From assembly GCA_902774295.1 (NCBI GenBank), contig CACYHP010000001.1, positions 310,001-374,000 on the forward strand: a stretch of 64,000 bases of DNA. The letters run 5' to 3'. This stretch comes from an uncultured Bacteroidia bacterium. GTDB lineage: Bacteria; Bacteroidota; Bacteroidia; Bacteroidales; F082. A program made the translations under genes and the position numbers. The notes beneath the pieces were generated by a model, which ran no database searches, was not told where the DNA came from, and saw only the letters and a program-made list of their open reading frames with translations. Below, piece by piece: positions 53,971 through 63,002 of the stretch (positions within the stretch are counted from its first letter, which is position 1; each line of letters begins with the position of its first letter).

Positions 53971-55368
53971 ATGAAAAGATTTTTTATCACATTATTTGCC
54001 GTCCTGATGACGATAGGCCTTTCAGCTCAGGACAACGGGAAAACCTTAAACGAAAATGGCGAAATCATCAAGAAAGGCTGGAACTTCGGACCATTGCCGG
54101 TGGTAGGCTACAACAGCGACCTCGGATTCCAATATGGTGCTTGCGTCGATATTTTCAACTACGGCGACGGCTCGAATTATCCTGGTTATAATTTCAAAAT
54201 GAACTTCGAGGTCTCGGCATATACCAAAGGATCAAGCATATTCCGCACCTATTCCTATTGGAACAATATCATCCCAAGAGGCAAACTCTTTGTCGACTTA
54301 GGATATTTTGTCGATAAAAAATTCGAGTTTTACGGCTTCAACGGCTATGCCTCTCCTTACTACAAAGACGTAGCGGTGATGATAGATAACACCATACCAT
54401 TTGATGATTTTGAACATGGCATTGTCACTGAGCCCGGCATGAAAGAAAGCGGTTTTTATGCCATGGACAGACGTCAATTTCGTGCAGTTGTGAGCATGCA
54501 GCAACAGATCGGAAATGTCAAGAATCTGTATTACGGACTGGGTTTTGCATATTATAACTACAACAACCGCCATCTGACCCTTTCGAAATATCAAGACCAG
54601 TTGTCGCTGTATTCGTTATATAGATTTACCAACCTTATTCGTGCAAATGAGCAGGAAGGCAACGTCACCGAGTTTAAGGCTGGCATTATCTACGATTCGA
54701 AAAACTATGAAAACGACCCTACTAGAGGTATCTATTTTGAGGCTACATTGACGGCAGCCCCTGATTTTGTTGACAATCGCAATTATGGTCATATGACATT
54801 TACCGGTGTCTTCCATCATTACATCCCGGTGGTTGGCGACAAACTCACATTCTGCTATCGTTTGGGCGCTCAGAATGTGCTTGCAGGCGACATCCCATAC
54901 TATGCGATGATGAACACTAACCTCATGTTTTACAAGAAGATATACACCGAGGCATACGGTGGTTCCACTACCGGACGTGGCATCAAGAGAAACAGCGTCA
55001 TCGGTCAGGGAGTGGCTTGGATGAACGTGGAACTGAGATGGAGAATCGCTAATTTCAAGTTCATCAACCAGAACTGGTGCGTGGCATTGAACCCTATGTT
55101 CGACGCCGGTATGGTGACGCAGACCTTCCGTCTCGAGGAACAGAAAGCTGCCATGGCTATCATGAAAGACCATCTGACTTACGAGACATCTGAAGAATAC
55201 GACTTGTTTTACAGCGGTGAAAGCGAAAGCCTCCACACCTCAGCGGGATGCGGCTTGAAGCTTATCATGAACCAGAACTTTGTGGTGTCAGCAGAATTCG
55301 CCAAAGCCTTCAACAAACTTGACGGCGAAGGCCTGGGAGCCTACATAGGATTCAACTACATATTTTAA
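53971..55368 (+). CDS. BamA/TamA-type outer-membrane barrel without POTRA domains
   Basis: This 465-residue protein has a signal peptide (MKRFFITLFAVLMTIGLSAQ) followed directly by a barrel domain of the Omp85 surface-antigen type. It begins with KGWNFGPLPVVGYNSDLGFQYG, contains FKAGIIYDSKNYENDPTRGIYFE (a hallmark strand) and ends GLGAYIGFNYIF. No POTRA repeats are present, so it is a stand-alone barrel of the DUF5982/BamA-like group, with an unknown role. It overlaps the convergent FMN-binding gene by 4 bp. Confidence 0.85.
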   Translation: MKRFFITLFAVLMTIGLSAQDNGKTLNENGEIIKKGWNFGPLPVVGYNSDLGFQYGACVDIFNYGDGSNYPGYNFKMNFEVSAYTKGSSIFRTYSYWNNIIPRGKLFVDLGYFVDKKFEFYGFNGYASPYYKDVAVMIDNTIPFDDFEHGIVTEPGMKESGFYAMDRRQFRAVVSMQQQIGNVKNLYYGLGFAYYNYNNRHLTLSKYQDQLSLYSLYRFTNLIRANEQEGNVTEFKAGIIYDSKNYENDPTRGIYFEATLTAAPDFVDNRNYGHMTFTGVFHHYIPVVGDKLTFCYRLGAQNVLAGDIPYYAMMNTNLMFYKKIYTEAYGGSTTGRGIKRNSVIGQGVAWMNVELRWRIANFKFINQNWCVALNPMFDAGMVTQTFRLEEQKAAMAIMKDHLTYETSEEYDLFYSGESESLHTSAGCGLKLIMNQNFVVSAEFAKAFNKLDGEGLGAYIGFNYIF

Positions 55369-55859
55369 AATCTCTTCCCGAGAATACTTAATACTATAAG
55401 AACTATCGCACATCCGATGATTCCGAAAAGCTGCCATGTCCAAGGACTCGGGTTGGCTTCTTTGTCGTAAACTTCCATGCGGGTCTTTACTGATTTTATT
55501 ATGGCGTTGGAGCTGTACGTTGCGCCGCTCACTGCGTCAATCTCAAGATTTATTGCCTCTTTCGGAGTGAGACCGTAGAAATTCTCAACGAGTTTGGCAT
55601 CGGTGACTTTCTGAAGGAAACGAGGAGTCTCCTGGTTATCCAAAATGTTGATATTGGCAATCTTACCGCCTTTCATCTTGATTTCCAATGGAATAACCCC
55701 ATTAAAACCAATGATATCCTGGCAATATTCCTCTGTGTAAAGAGTGGTATTACCTGAAAATTGTGCCTGTTTGTGTCCAAAACGACTGATTCCGAACATT
55801 ACCGCAAAAAATCCCAAAGCGGCGACGAAAATGTAGTTTAAAATTTTAATTGTTTTCAT
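55365..55859 (-). CDS. FMN-binding domain protein (flavinylation target)
   Basis: This 164-residue protein has an N-terminal membrane anchor (residues 7-24), an FMN-binding domain, and a C-terminal helix (about 145-160). The flavinylation motif SGATYSSNAIIKSVK matches the D/S-GA(T/S)xT-type site where ApbE attaches FMN through a Thr or Ser. The domain faces the periplasm and would pass electrons, as in RnfG or NqrC, but it is shorter and stands alone. A -7 element TAATTTTG lies at 55895-55902. Confidence 0.85.
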   Translation of the reverse strand: MKTIKILNYIFVAALGFFAVMFGISRFGHKQAQFSGNTTLYTEEYCQDIIGFNGVIPLEIKMKGGKIANINILDNQETPRFLQKVTDAKLVENFYGLTPKEAINLEIDAVSGATYSSNAIIKSVKTRMEVYDKEANPSPWTWQLFGIIGCAIVLIVLSILGKRF

Positions 55860-55894
55860 ATGATTTACAAATATTATTCAATAAATGACCGGAG

Positions 55895-55941
55895 CAAAAT
55901 TACAAAAATAATTTCAGATTGAAGAAATATTCGTAAATTTG
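55895..55941. promoter_or_regulatory. Divergent -7 elements, FMN-binding gene and acyltransferase
   Basis: Minus-strand TAATTTTG (55895-55902) precedes the FMN-binding gene start at 55859 by 36 bases. Plus-strand TAAATTTG (55934-55941) precedes the acyltransferase ATG at 55962 by 20 bases. Confidence 0.5.
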
Positions 55942-55961
55942 TGCTCTCAAAAAAAGGAGAA

Positions 55962-57203
55962 ATGGGCAAGATTCAAGATGACAATTGGCTGTATTCGTTT
56001 TTAAGACCTTATGTGGATCACCATACTTTTCGGGGATTTCGGAGGTATAAGATTGTAGGTAAGGAAAACATCCCGGAAGGAGCGTGTGTATTCGCCAGCA
56101 ATCACTGCAACACCCTGATGGATGCCATGGTGATTCTCGCGACATCGCACGGGAAGAAGGTCTTCATTGCGAGAGGCGACATCTTCCAGAATCCAAAGAT
56201 TGCAAAGATACTGAGATGGCTGAGGATACTGCCGATTTTCAGGAGCCGCGACGGCATCGGGGCAGTGCGCGATAAAAATGGCGACACCATGGACCAGGCT
56301 GTCGACGTGATGCGCGACGAGGTGCCATTGTACCTCTTCCCGGAAGCCACACATCGCACGAAACACTCGCTGAGACCCCTTAGCAAAGGCATTTTCCACA
56401 TCGCGCTTGACGCAAACCGGCAATATGGAAATGAAAAACCTGTCTACATCGTGCCCGTCGGCTTGGAATATGGCGACTATTACCGCTTCCGCTCAACAAT
56501 AGTGATAACCTACGGTGAGCCAATAAACGTGACAGAGTTTGTGAAAGGTCGCGAAGATGAGAATGAAGCAGTGATAATCAATGAGTTGAAGGATATCCTC
56601 AGAGAGAGAATGTCGAAACTCATCTCGTTTGTGCCCGATGAAGACGAAGACTACGACGCCATCTGGGAGATAGTCAAATTGAAGCCCGGATACAACAGCC
56701 AGAAAATCACTGAAATACTTGATTTTAAAGCGAAAGAACCGGAAAAGGCCAAGACTCTCTTTGAGAAGGTGAGGGCGTTCACAAAACACAGAATAGAGAG
56801 CAAGGTCTCGGTGAAGACCATAGTCAAGAAAACGATGTTCGGAACAGTATTGTTAAAGACCCTTATGATAATCTTGGGATTGCCGTTTTACATCGCAGCG
56901 GCAGCAGTGACATGCCCAATCTGGATCACCGCGTATTTTATTCTTAAAGGCTTGAAAGACAATGCGTTCCGTAATACTGTGAACTACGTGGTGGAGCTTT
57001 TCCTGCATCCTTTGATATCCCTGATCGGGACGATATTGCTGTTCTGCTACACCCCTTGGAAAATCGCCGTTTTGGGTAGCATTTTCCTGTATATCAGCTA
57101 CACCTTTTTCATGGACAGCAACGAATTCATACGAATCTGGATGTCCGATATACGCTGGGTTTTCAACAAGAAATTGAGAAAAGAATTCGACGAACTTTTT
57201 TAA
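55962..57203 (+). CDS. PlsC-like glycerophospholipid/lysophospholipid acyltransferase
   Basis: This 413-residue membrane protein has an acyltransferase domain: catalytic NHCNTLMD at about residues 46-53 (histidine and aspartate five residues apart, as in some relatives) and LFPEATHR as the glycerol-phosphate site. Two hydrophobic stretches lie in the C-terminal third (about 300-370). It would acylate lysophosphatidate or another lipid at the inner membrane. The ATG at 55962 has AAGGAGA just upstream, a rare clear Shine-Dalgarno sequence here. A terminator hairpin follows. Confidence 0.85.
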   Translation: MGKIQDDNWLYSFLRPYVDHHTFRGFRRYKIVGKENIPEGACVFASNHCNTLMDAMVILATSHGKKVFIARGDIFQNPKIAKILRWLRILPIFRSRDGIGAVRDKNGDTMDQAVDVMRDEVPLYLFPEATHRTKHSLRPLSKGIFHIALDANRQYGNEKPVYIVPVGLEYGDYYRFRSTIVITYGEPINVTEFVKGREDENEAVIINELKDILRERMSKLISFVPDEDEDYDAIWEIVKLKPGYNSQKITEILDFKAKEPEKAKTLFEKVRAFTKHRIESKVSVKTIVKKTMFGTVLLKTLMIILGLPFYIAAAAVTCPIWITAYFILKGLKDNAFRNTVNYVVELFLHPLISLIGTILLFCYTPWKIAVLGSIFLYISYTFFMDSNEFIRIWMSDIRWVFNKKLRKEFDELF

Positions 57204-57229
57204 ACTCCAATTATTTTATATTTATTTAA

Positions 57230-57273
57230 AAAAAAGTCTTATTTTTGCTGATTAGTAGAAATAAGACTTTTTT
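57230..57273 (+). terminator. Terminator hairpin after the acyltransferase
   Basis: The 15-base arms AAAAAAGTCTTATTT (57230-57244) and AAATAAGACTTTTTT (57259-57273) are perfect complements around a 14-base loop, with the right arm ending in T residues. It could also act for opposite-strand transcripts, since both arms have A/T runs. Confidence 0.75.
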
Positions 57274-57351
57274 ATTGGCTCGCTTATGTGACCCAAGTGG
57301 CGAAGCTGTATAGAGAGGTCATGTAACTATATAATAATCAATTGTTTATAA

Positions 57352-58848
57352 ATGAAGAAAATTTTTGATGGATTACGGCCGTTCCAAAAAGCAGAACTTC
57401 TGATAATGATGCTTTTGGCGTTTGCTATACCGTTTAGCTGGCTTGCGGCGCAATATTGCGAGGTGGCATTGCTCCTCTGCGCGGTTCTAAAGTTCATTTT
57501 TGACCAGAAATGTCAGCTTAACGAAAACCAAAAACGGTTCAAATGGGCTTATATCATCTTCGCCATGACCTGGGTGATGTATCTCATCGGCATGATTTAC
57601 ACCGATAATCAATCATTTGGATGGATGCAGGTGAGCAAAAAACTCGGCTTTCTTATATTCCCGATGATTTTCCTGTTTTCCGACATGTCGTATATCACCA
57701 AACAACGTCTGAAAGCTATAGGAAACACTCTGATTCTGGGCTGTATACTGTTTTTCTTCATGAATCTGGTCTATGCCGTTTACGACGTGATCTTCAACGG
57801 CGAGACGACCGCCAGATTTTTCGACCAGGAGCTGATGAAATGGTATTACGTGCACCACAGCTACCTTTCGATGTACGCCAGCCTTGGACTGATGTTCTGT
57901 TTCATGGGCATTTTTGAAAATACCGAACGTAAAGTTAAGATAATCAATATTTTAGCTTATATTATACTTGTTGTTTTCATCATTCTGGTGAGGTCGCGCG
58001 CCGGTCTGATCTGGATGGTCCTGACCTTCGCTTTGCAATGGATTTGGCTCACTTTCATCATGAAAAAGAAGAAAATGGGCTGGATTTTGGGAGGAATCTT
58101 CATCCTGGTATTGGCTGGCGCTATCGTGGCATTCCCGCAGAGCGTGACGAGAATCACGAAGACCATCACCAACATCACTTCCGAACACTCTTCCGACCAC
58201 CGACTCGTGCAATTCAAAGGTTATAAGTCGGTTTTGACCGATAACTGGCTTTTCGGAGTCGGTACTGGCGACAGGTCAGATGAGACAATGGCTTCCTACT
58301 ATCGCTATAAAGCCGACATCACCGGGAAGATAACTCCCGAGATGGCTGAGATTATTGATAAAGTGATTGACAATCAATGGTATGAGCCGGAAGAGTCGAT
58401 GCGCAGAGACATGATGGCTGAAGCTGAAAAACGAGGTGTCGACCCGGAAATCATATCTACGTATCTTGTTGAATATCAGTTTATTAGATATGCTATTGAC
58501 AACGAGATCAATGCACATAACATGTTTTTTGAGACAGTGATAAGCATCGGAATCATAGGATTGCTGCTTTTGCTTGCCTATTTCGTGATTCCGATAGTGC
58601 TCTGGATAAAGACGAAGACATTTGACATGCTCTATTTCTCATTTTTGATGATGATAGGGTTCAATGCGCTTTTCGAATCCATCTTCGAAGTGCAACTGGG
58701 AATTATTTTCTTCTGCTTCTTCAACTCGTTGCTGTTTACCCTGTCATTTCGACCGAAGCAAAGCGCTCCCGTCATTTCGACCGAAGCGAAGCGTAGTGGA
58801 GAAATCTCATTCAATCAACGCCGTCATTTCGACCGAAGCGAAGCGTAG
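57352..58848 (+). CDS. O-antigen ligase-like membrane protein (repeat-extended C-terminus)
   Basis: This 498-residue protein has about ten membrane helices and a large periplasmic loop (about residues 270-390), the layout of WaaL/O-antigen ligase and polymerase-like proteins. RSRAGLIWMVLTFALQW and HRLVQFKGYKSVLTDNWLFGVGTGD match the family pattern. The native protein probably ends near residue 463. The last 35 residues (FRPKQSAPVISTEAKRSGEI and onward) are translated from three interspersed repeat copies read in three frames, and the third supplies the stop. The role would be surface-glycan transfer or polymerisation, supported by the glycan genes downstream. Confidence 0.82.
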   Translation: MKKIFDGLRPFQKAELLIMMLLAFAIPFSWLAAQYCEVALLLCAVLKFIFDQKCQLNENQKRFKWAYIIFAMTWVMYLIGMIYTDNQSFGWMQVSKKLGFLIFPMIFLFSDMSYITKQRLKAIGNTLILGCILFFFMNLVYAVYDVIFNGETTARFFDQELMKWYYVHHSYLSMYASLGLMFCFMGIFENTERKVKIINILAYIILVVFIILVRSRAGLIWMVLTFALQWIWLTFIMKKKKMGWILGGIFILVLAGAIVAFPQSVTRITKTITNITSEHSSDHRLVQFKGYKSVLTDNWLFGVGTGDRSDETMASYYRYKADITGKITPEMAEIIDKVIDNQWYEPEESMRRDMMAEAEKRGVDPEIISTYLVEYQFIRYAIDNEINAHNMFFETVISIGIIGLLLLLAYFVIPIVLWIKTKTFDMLYFSFLMMIGFNALFESIFEVQLGIIFFCFFNSLLFTLSFRPKQSAPVISTEAKRSGEISFNQRRHFDRSEA

Positions 58849-58922
58849 TGGAGAAATCCTTTATTAACGGAAACATTTAATGATTACGAATAAAGAGGAT
58901 TTCTCGACAAGCTCGAAATGAC
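58743..58922 (+). repeat. Cluster of GTCATTTCGACC repeats with inverted partner
   Basis: Direct copies begin at 58743, 58771 and 58823, sharing the core GTCATTTCGACCGAAGC and, in the last two, GTAGTGGAGAAATC. An inverted partner at 58897-58922 (GATTTCTCGACAAGCTCGAA then ATGAC) closes the array. The third copy and this partner, 58823-58922, form a roughly 100-bp element with imperfect terminal inverted repeats. The first copies are inside the O-antigen ligase frame. Confidence 0.9.
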
Positions 58923-58954
58923 AATATTTATTGAATTAAATTTGAAATAAAAAT

Positions 58955-60649
58955 ATGAAAAAACTTTTAGTAATCGTTTCTCTTTTGTTCCTCGGCTTTT
59001 TTGCGAAGTCTCAGGAGCTTCTTGTTCCTCTCAACGACGACTATGAGATGGAGGTTCAGACGGCGGCTTACAGCTCTGATTATCTGTTTCATACTGCTAT
59101 GCGCGGATGGAGCTATTCTCAGTTTGATGGAATCATTAACCTCGACAGTATCAATGAGTTGTATCGCATCAAAATCAACAAAAAAGGCAAGTTCGCGAAC
59201 TACATTTTGAATTCGTTTTTAAACGACGACTTCGTCAGGTTGAAAAACGACGATTACTATGTGGCTATCAACCCGTACATCGACTTTGAGTTGGGTTCTG
59301 ACGGCCACCGTACCACTTGGGTGAACACGAGAGGCGCCGAGATCAAGGGTACGATAGGAAAACAGTTCGCATTTTACACGAATATCAAGGAAAATCAGGC
59401 GGTCTTCCCAGAATATATCGATGATTATTGCACTACCATTGGTGTGGTGCCGGGACAAGGTTTTGCCAACAGATTCAAGACAAACGGACGCGATTTTACC
59501 AATGCATCTGCTTATTTGGCATATCGACCTGTGAAGTGGTTCGACGCCACCTTGGGCTATGGCAAGAACTTCATCGGCGACGGCTACCGCTCGATGATGC
59601 TTTCCGACAATGCCGCAAACTACCCGTATCTTAAGCTGAAAGCAGAGTTCTGGAGGATCCAATACACATGCATGTATGCCCAGCTGACAGACCGTCACAC
59701 TATTATGGCCGACAACACCTACGCTCGCAAATGGGCTGTGATGCATTACCTGGATTTCGCTATCACGAAACGTTGGAATGTGGGCTTCTTCGATGCAGTG
59801 ATGGCAGCCGCTCAGACTCATCAGCAGGTGATGGTAAACGACTCGACATATACCACCATCGACATGAAGCGCAGCTTTGATTTTCAATATATTAACCCGA
59901 TAATATTTTTGCGTTCGGCAGAATATTACGCCGGCAATTCACCTGACAACGCTATGCTCGGTATCAACATGAGCTACATCATTGGAAAACACACCACCAT
60001 CTATGGTCAGTTTGTGCTCGATGAGATGACTTTCAAAAAGTTTATCGCGATGAAGGGATATTATGCCAATAAACAATCATATCAACTTGGTGTGAAGAGT
60101 TACGACTGTTTCGGTGTGAAAAACCTGTTTTTGCAGTTGGAAGGCAATATCGTAAGACCTTACATGTATTCACACACTCCGCAAGGCACTGAAAACTCTG
60201 TGGGAGAAGACAACTACGCCCATTACAACGAGCCGTTGGCACATCCTTGGGGCGGAAACCTTTGGGAGATGGTGGCAAGAGCGCAATATAACAGAAACCG
60301 CTGGTATTTCCAGTATAAGCTGAACTATGGACAATATGGCGACGACTGGGATGTTGAATACGACGTCTGGGCAAATTACGGTCATAATGTTTACAACGAT
60401 TATGGCAATTATGTCTGGATTGACGGTGTGGATGGCAAAGACGGACATTATCTGCTTACAGGACGCAAGACCACAGTGATGATGAACGACCTGATAGTGT
60501 CATATTTAGTGAATCCTGCATATAACATGAATGTCTTCGCTGAGGTCACACATCGTCATTTTGCGGCAGAGACTCTTGAGACCCAGAACGATTTCATCTT
60601 CAGTTTTGGTATCAGGACAAGTTTGGATAGAAAATATTACGATTTCTGA
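58955..60649 (+). CDS. Wzi-like outer-membrane capsule-assembly barrel
   Basis: This 564-residue protein has a signal peptide (MKKLLVIVSLLFLGFFAKSQ) and a barrel-rich body. The segment WFDATLGYGKNFIGDGYRSM with LSDNAANYPYLKLKAEF recalls Wzi-like capsule-assembly proteins of Bacteroidota. Aromatic-rich strands continue to the end, IRTSLDRKYYDF. Wzi proteins anchor or organise capsule at the cell surface. Its stop shares one base with the next gene's ATG (TGATG), tying it to the sugar-synthesis genes that follow. Confidence 0.8.
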   Translation: MKKLLVIVSLLFLGFFAKSQELLVPLNDDYEMEVQTAAYSSDYLFHTAMRGWSYSQFDGIINLDSINELYRIKINKKGKFANYILNSFLNDDFVRLKNDDYYVAINPYIDFELGSDGHRTTWVNTRGAEIKGTIGKQFAFYTNIKENQAVFPEYIDDYCTTIGVVPGQGFANRFKTNGRDFTNASAYLAYRPVKWFDATLGYGKNFIGDGYRSMMLSDNAANYPYLKLKAEFWRIQYTCMYAQLTDRHTIMADNTYARKWAVMHYLDFAITKRWNVGFFDAVMAAAQTHQQVMVNDSTYTTIDMKRSFDFQYINPIIFLRSAEYYAGNSPDNAMLGINMSYIIGKHTTIYGQFVLDEMTFKKFIAMKGYYANKQSYQLGVKSYDCFGVKNLFLQLEGNIVRPYMYSHTPQGTENSVGEDNYAHYNEPLAHPWGGNLWEMVARAQYNRNRWYFQYKLNYGQYGDDWDVEYDVWANYGHNVYNDYGNYVWIDGVDGKDGHYLLTGRKTTVMMNDLIVSYLVNPAYNMNVFAEVTHRHFAAETLETQNDFIFSFGIRTSLDRKYYDF

Positions 60650-61857
60650 TGTTTAACAAATCACAATTCATATCAGACAATGTCACTTTCCGTAAGGAGA
60701 GCATGTTTTTGGCGGACATAGAAGCCAACAGGGACAAGCTCTCGGCGGAGATCAAAGACAAGAGCGTGTGCGTCATCGGGGGCGCGGGCTCGATAGGCTC
60801 GTCGTTCATCAAGGCGGTGCTGCCGTTCAAGCCTTCGAAGCTGATAGTCATAGACTTAAACGAGAACGGGCTGGCAGAGCTGACACGTGACTTACGCTCT
60901 ACTTACGGCATGTATGTCCCTGCTGAATACAGAGCTTATACTCTTAACTTCGCTGACCCTATTTTTGAGCGAATCTTCAGGGAAGAGAAGGGTTTCGACA
61001 TTGTGGCGAACTTCTCTGCGCATAAGCATGTGAGGAGCGAGAAAGACAAATACTCAGTGCAGGCACTGATAGAAAACAACGATATCAAAGCCAAGAGGCT
61101 CCTTGATTTGCTGGCGGTTTATCCACCGAAGCATTTTTTCTGCGTTTCAACAGATAAAGCTGCCAACCCTGTCAACATCATGGGGGCGAGCAAGCGCATC
61201 ATGGAGGACATGATAATGGCATATACCACCAAATTCAAGGTGACGACGGCACGTTTTGCCAATGTGGCGTTCTCTAACGGCTCACTGCCTGATGGTTGGA
61301 TTAATCGTGTCGATAAAAAACAACCTTTGGCGGCTCCAAATGACGTGAAACGCTATTTTGTATCGCCTGAAGAGAGCGGTCAGATATGCATGTTAGCTTG
61401 CATTCTCGGTAAAAACGGCGAGATTTTCTTTCCAAAACTCGGTGAGGAGCAGATGATGACGTTTTCAGGAATCTGCGATAGGTTTATTGAAGATTTGGGA
61501 GCCGAGAAACAAGAATTTTCCAACGATGAGGATGCCAAGAAATTCGCTGACGAGATGCCATTCGGAAGCAAGAAATATCCTGTGGTCTATTTCAAGAGCG
61601 ACACAACAGGCGAGAAGGCTTACGAGGAGTTCTATGTGCCGGGCGAGAAACTCGACATGAATCGTTTCAAAAGCCTTGGCGTGATTGAGGAAGTGGCAAA
61701 ACGGCCTATGAATGAAATCGACGGCTTCTTCGCAGAGATGGAACACATTTTCGCGAAAGCGGATTTCACAAAAGAAGAGGTCGTGAAGGCGATAAAGAAG
61801 TTCATCCCTAACTTCGAGCATGAGGAAAAAGGGAAAAATCTGGATCAGAAAATGTAA
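60649..61857 (+). CDS. UDP-GlcNAc 4,6-dehydratase-type SDR enzyme
   Basis: This 402-residue soluble enzyme is of the CapD/PseB-like group. NAD binding is at VCVIGGAGSIGSSFIKAVL (about residue 40) and the active-site segment is STDKAANPVNIMGASKRIMED with Met in the Tyr position. The C-terminus (VVKAIKKFIPNFEHEEKGKN) is an added domain not found in short PseB. It would make a 4-keto-6-deoxy-HexNAc nucleotide, the substrate of the aminotransferase encoded 11 bp downstream. The pair fits nonulosonic acid or bacillosamine-type sugar synthesis. Confidence 0.88.
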   Translation: MFNKSQFISDNVTFRKESMFLADIEANRDKLSAEIKDKSVCVIGGAGSIGSSFIKAVLPFKPSKLIVIDLNENGLAELTRDLRSTYGMYVPAEYRAYTLNFADPIFERIFREEKGFDIVANFSAHKHVRSEKDKYSVQALIENNDIKAKRLLDLLAVYPPKHFFCVSTDKAANPVNIMGASKRIMEDMIMAYTTKFKVTTARFANVAFSNGSLPDGWINRVDKKQPLAAPNDVKRYFVSPEESGQICMLACILGKNGEIFFPKLGEEQMMTFSGICDRFIEDLGAEKQEFSNDEDAKKFADEMPFGSKKYPVVYFKSDTTGEKAYEEFYVPGEKLDMNRFKSLGVIEEVAKRPMNEIDGFFAEMEHIFAKADFTKEEVVKAIKKFIPNFEHEEKGKNLDQKM

Positions 61858-61868
61858 AAAACAACGAT

Positions 61869-63002
61869 ATGGGCTATAAAATTCCATTGTTTAAGCTGAA
61901 TTTCGACGAGAAAGAGGCTCAGGCGGCGTTCGACACCATCAACTCGGGCTGGATATCTACGGGTCCGAAGAACGAGGAGTTGGAGCAGATGTTTATCGAC
62001 ATGTTTCATGTGAAATATGCGGTGACGGTGACCAACTGCACCGGTGCTCTGCATCTGGCGTGCATGCTGTGCGGGCTCGGCCCCGGCGACGAGGTGTTAT
62101 GCCCTTCTCTGACATTCGCCGCGTCGGTCAACTGCATCAGATATGTCGGCGCGACACCGGTGTTCTGCGACATCGTGAGTCCGGAGCATCTTAACATCGA
62201 CCCGAAAGAGATAGAGAAGAAGATTACCCCGCGAACCAAAGCCATAGTGGTGGTTCACATGGCCGGCTTCCCTGCCAAGATGGACGAGATAATGGCTATC
62301 GCGAAGAAACATAACCTGAAAGTCATCGAAGACGCTTGCCACGGCCCGCTTTCGGAGTACAAAGGCAAGAAACTCGGCACCATTGGCGACGTGGCGGCAT
62401 TCAGCTTCTTCTCGAATAAAAATATCAGCACTGGCGAGGGCGGAATGCTCATCACCAACAACGAGGAATTTGCCAAGAAAGCAAGGCTTCTGCGCTCACA
62501 TGGAATGACGACGATGTCGTATCAGAGAGCGGGCGGACATGCCACGACATACGATATCGTGGAGCTCGGATACAACTACCGTTTGGACGATATCCGCGCT
62601 TCGATAGCCATCGAGCAGATGAAGAAGCTTCCTGGCGACCTGGAGAGACGTATCGCGGTGCGTAGGAGATACTTGGAGAAGCTTGCCGATGTAAAAGGCG
62701 TGGTAGTCCCGTTTGCGGATTGTACAGAATTCGTTAGCAACTACATCATGCCGGTGGTTCTGACCAACTCCACAAAAGAGAAACGCGACGCTGTGCGCGA
62801 CAAGATTCATGAGGGCGGAGTGCAGACCAGCGTGCATTATCCTGCCATCCACAGGTTCTCAATCTACAAGGATTACAAGGTTGAACTGCCTGTTACTGAA
62901 TATGTTACAGACAATGAGATAACACTTCCGATGTATGCCTCATTGACTGACGATGACGTCGATTTTATTGTGGAAACCCTAAACAAAGCACTCAATGGAT
63001 AA
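61869..63002 (+). CDS. DegT/DnrJ/EryC1 family sugar aminotransferase
   Basis: This 377-residue PLP enzyme installs an amino group on a nucleotide-linked keto sugar. Motifs: VTNCTGALHLACMLCGLGPGD, DACHGPLSEYKGKKLGTIGD, and FSFFSNKNISTGEGGML with the Schiff-base Lys. The type matches LegC/PseC/PglE-like enzymes acting on 4-keto-6-deoxy-HexNAc. It overlaps the following acetyltransferase gene by 8 bp, so product channelling through the operon is likely. A WbpE/WlbC role with the distant wlbA and wlbB genes is an alternative. Confidence 0.9.
   Translation: MGYKIPLFKLNFDEKEAQAAFDTINSGWISTGPKNEELEQMFIDMFHVKYAVTVTNCTGALHLACMLCGLGPGDEVLCPSLTFAASVNCIRYVGATPVFCDIVSPEHLNIDPKEIEKKITPRTKAIVVVHMAGFPAKMDEIMAIAKKHNLKVIEDACHGPLSEYKGKKLGTIGDVAAFSFFSNKNISTGEGGMLITNNEEFAKKARLLRSHGMTTMSYQRAGGHATTYDIVELGYNYRLDDIRASIAIEQMKKLPGDLERRIAVRRRYLEKLADVKGVVVPFADCTEFVSNYIMPVVLTNSTKEKRDAVRDKIHEGGVQTSVHYPAIHRFSIYKDYKVELPVTEYVTDNEITLPMYASLTDDDVDFIVETLNKALNG

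Noticed and set aside
57240..57247. TATTTTTG as a promoter for the O-antigen ligase gene
   Set aside because: It lies inside the terminator hairpin and more than 100 bases from the start codon, so it is probably chance.
59219..59887. Minus-strand open frame of 222 codons opposite the Wzi-like gene
   Set aside because: It is antisense to a signal-peptide barrel gene, and the composition is that of a frame shadow.
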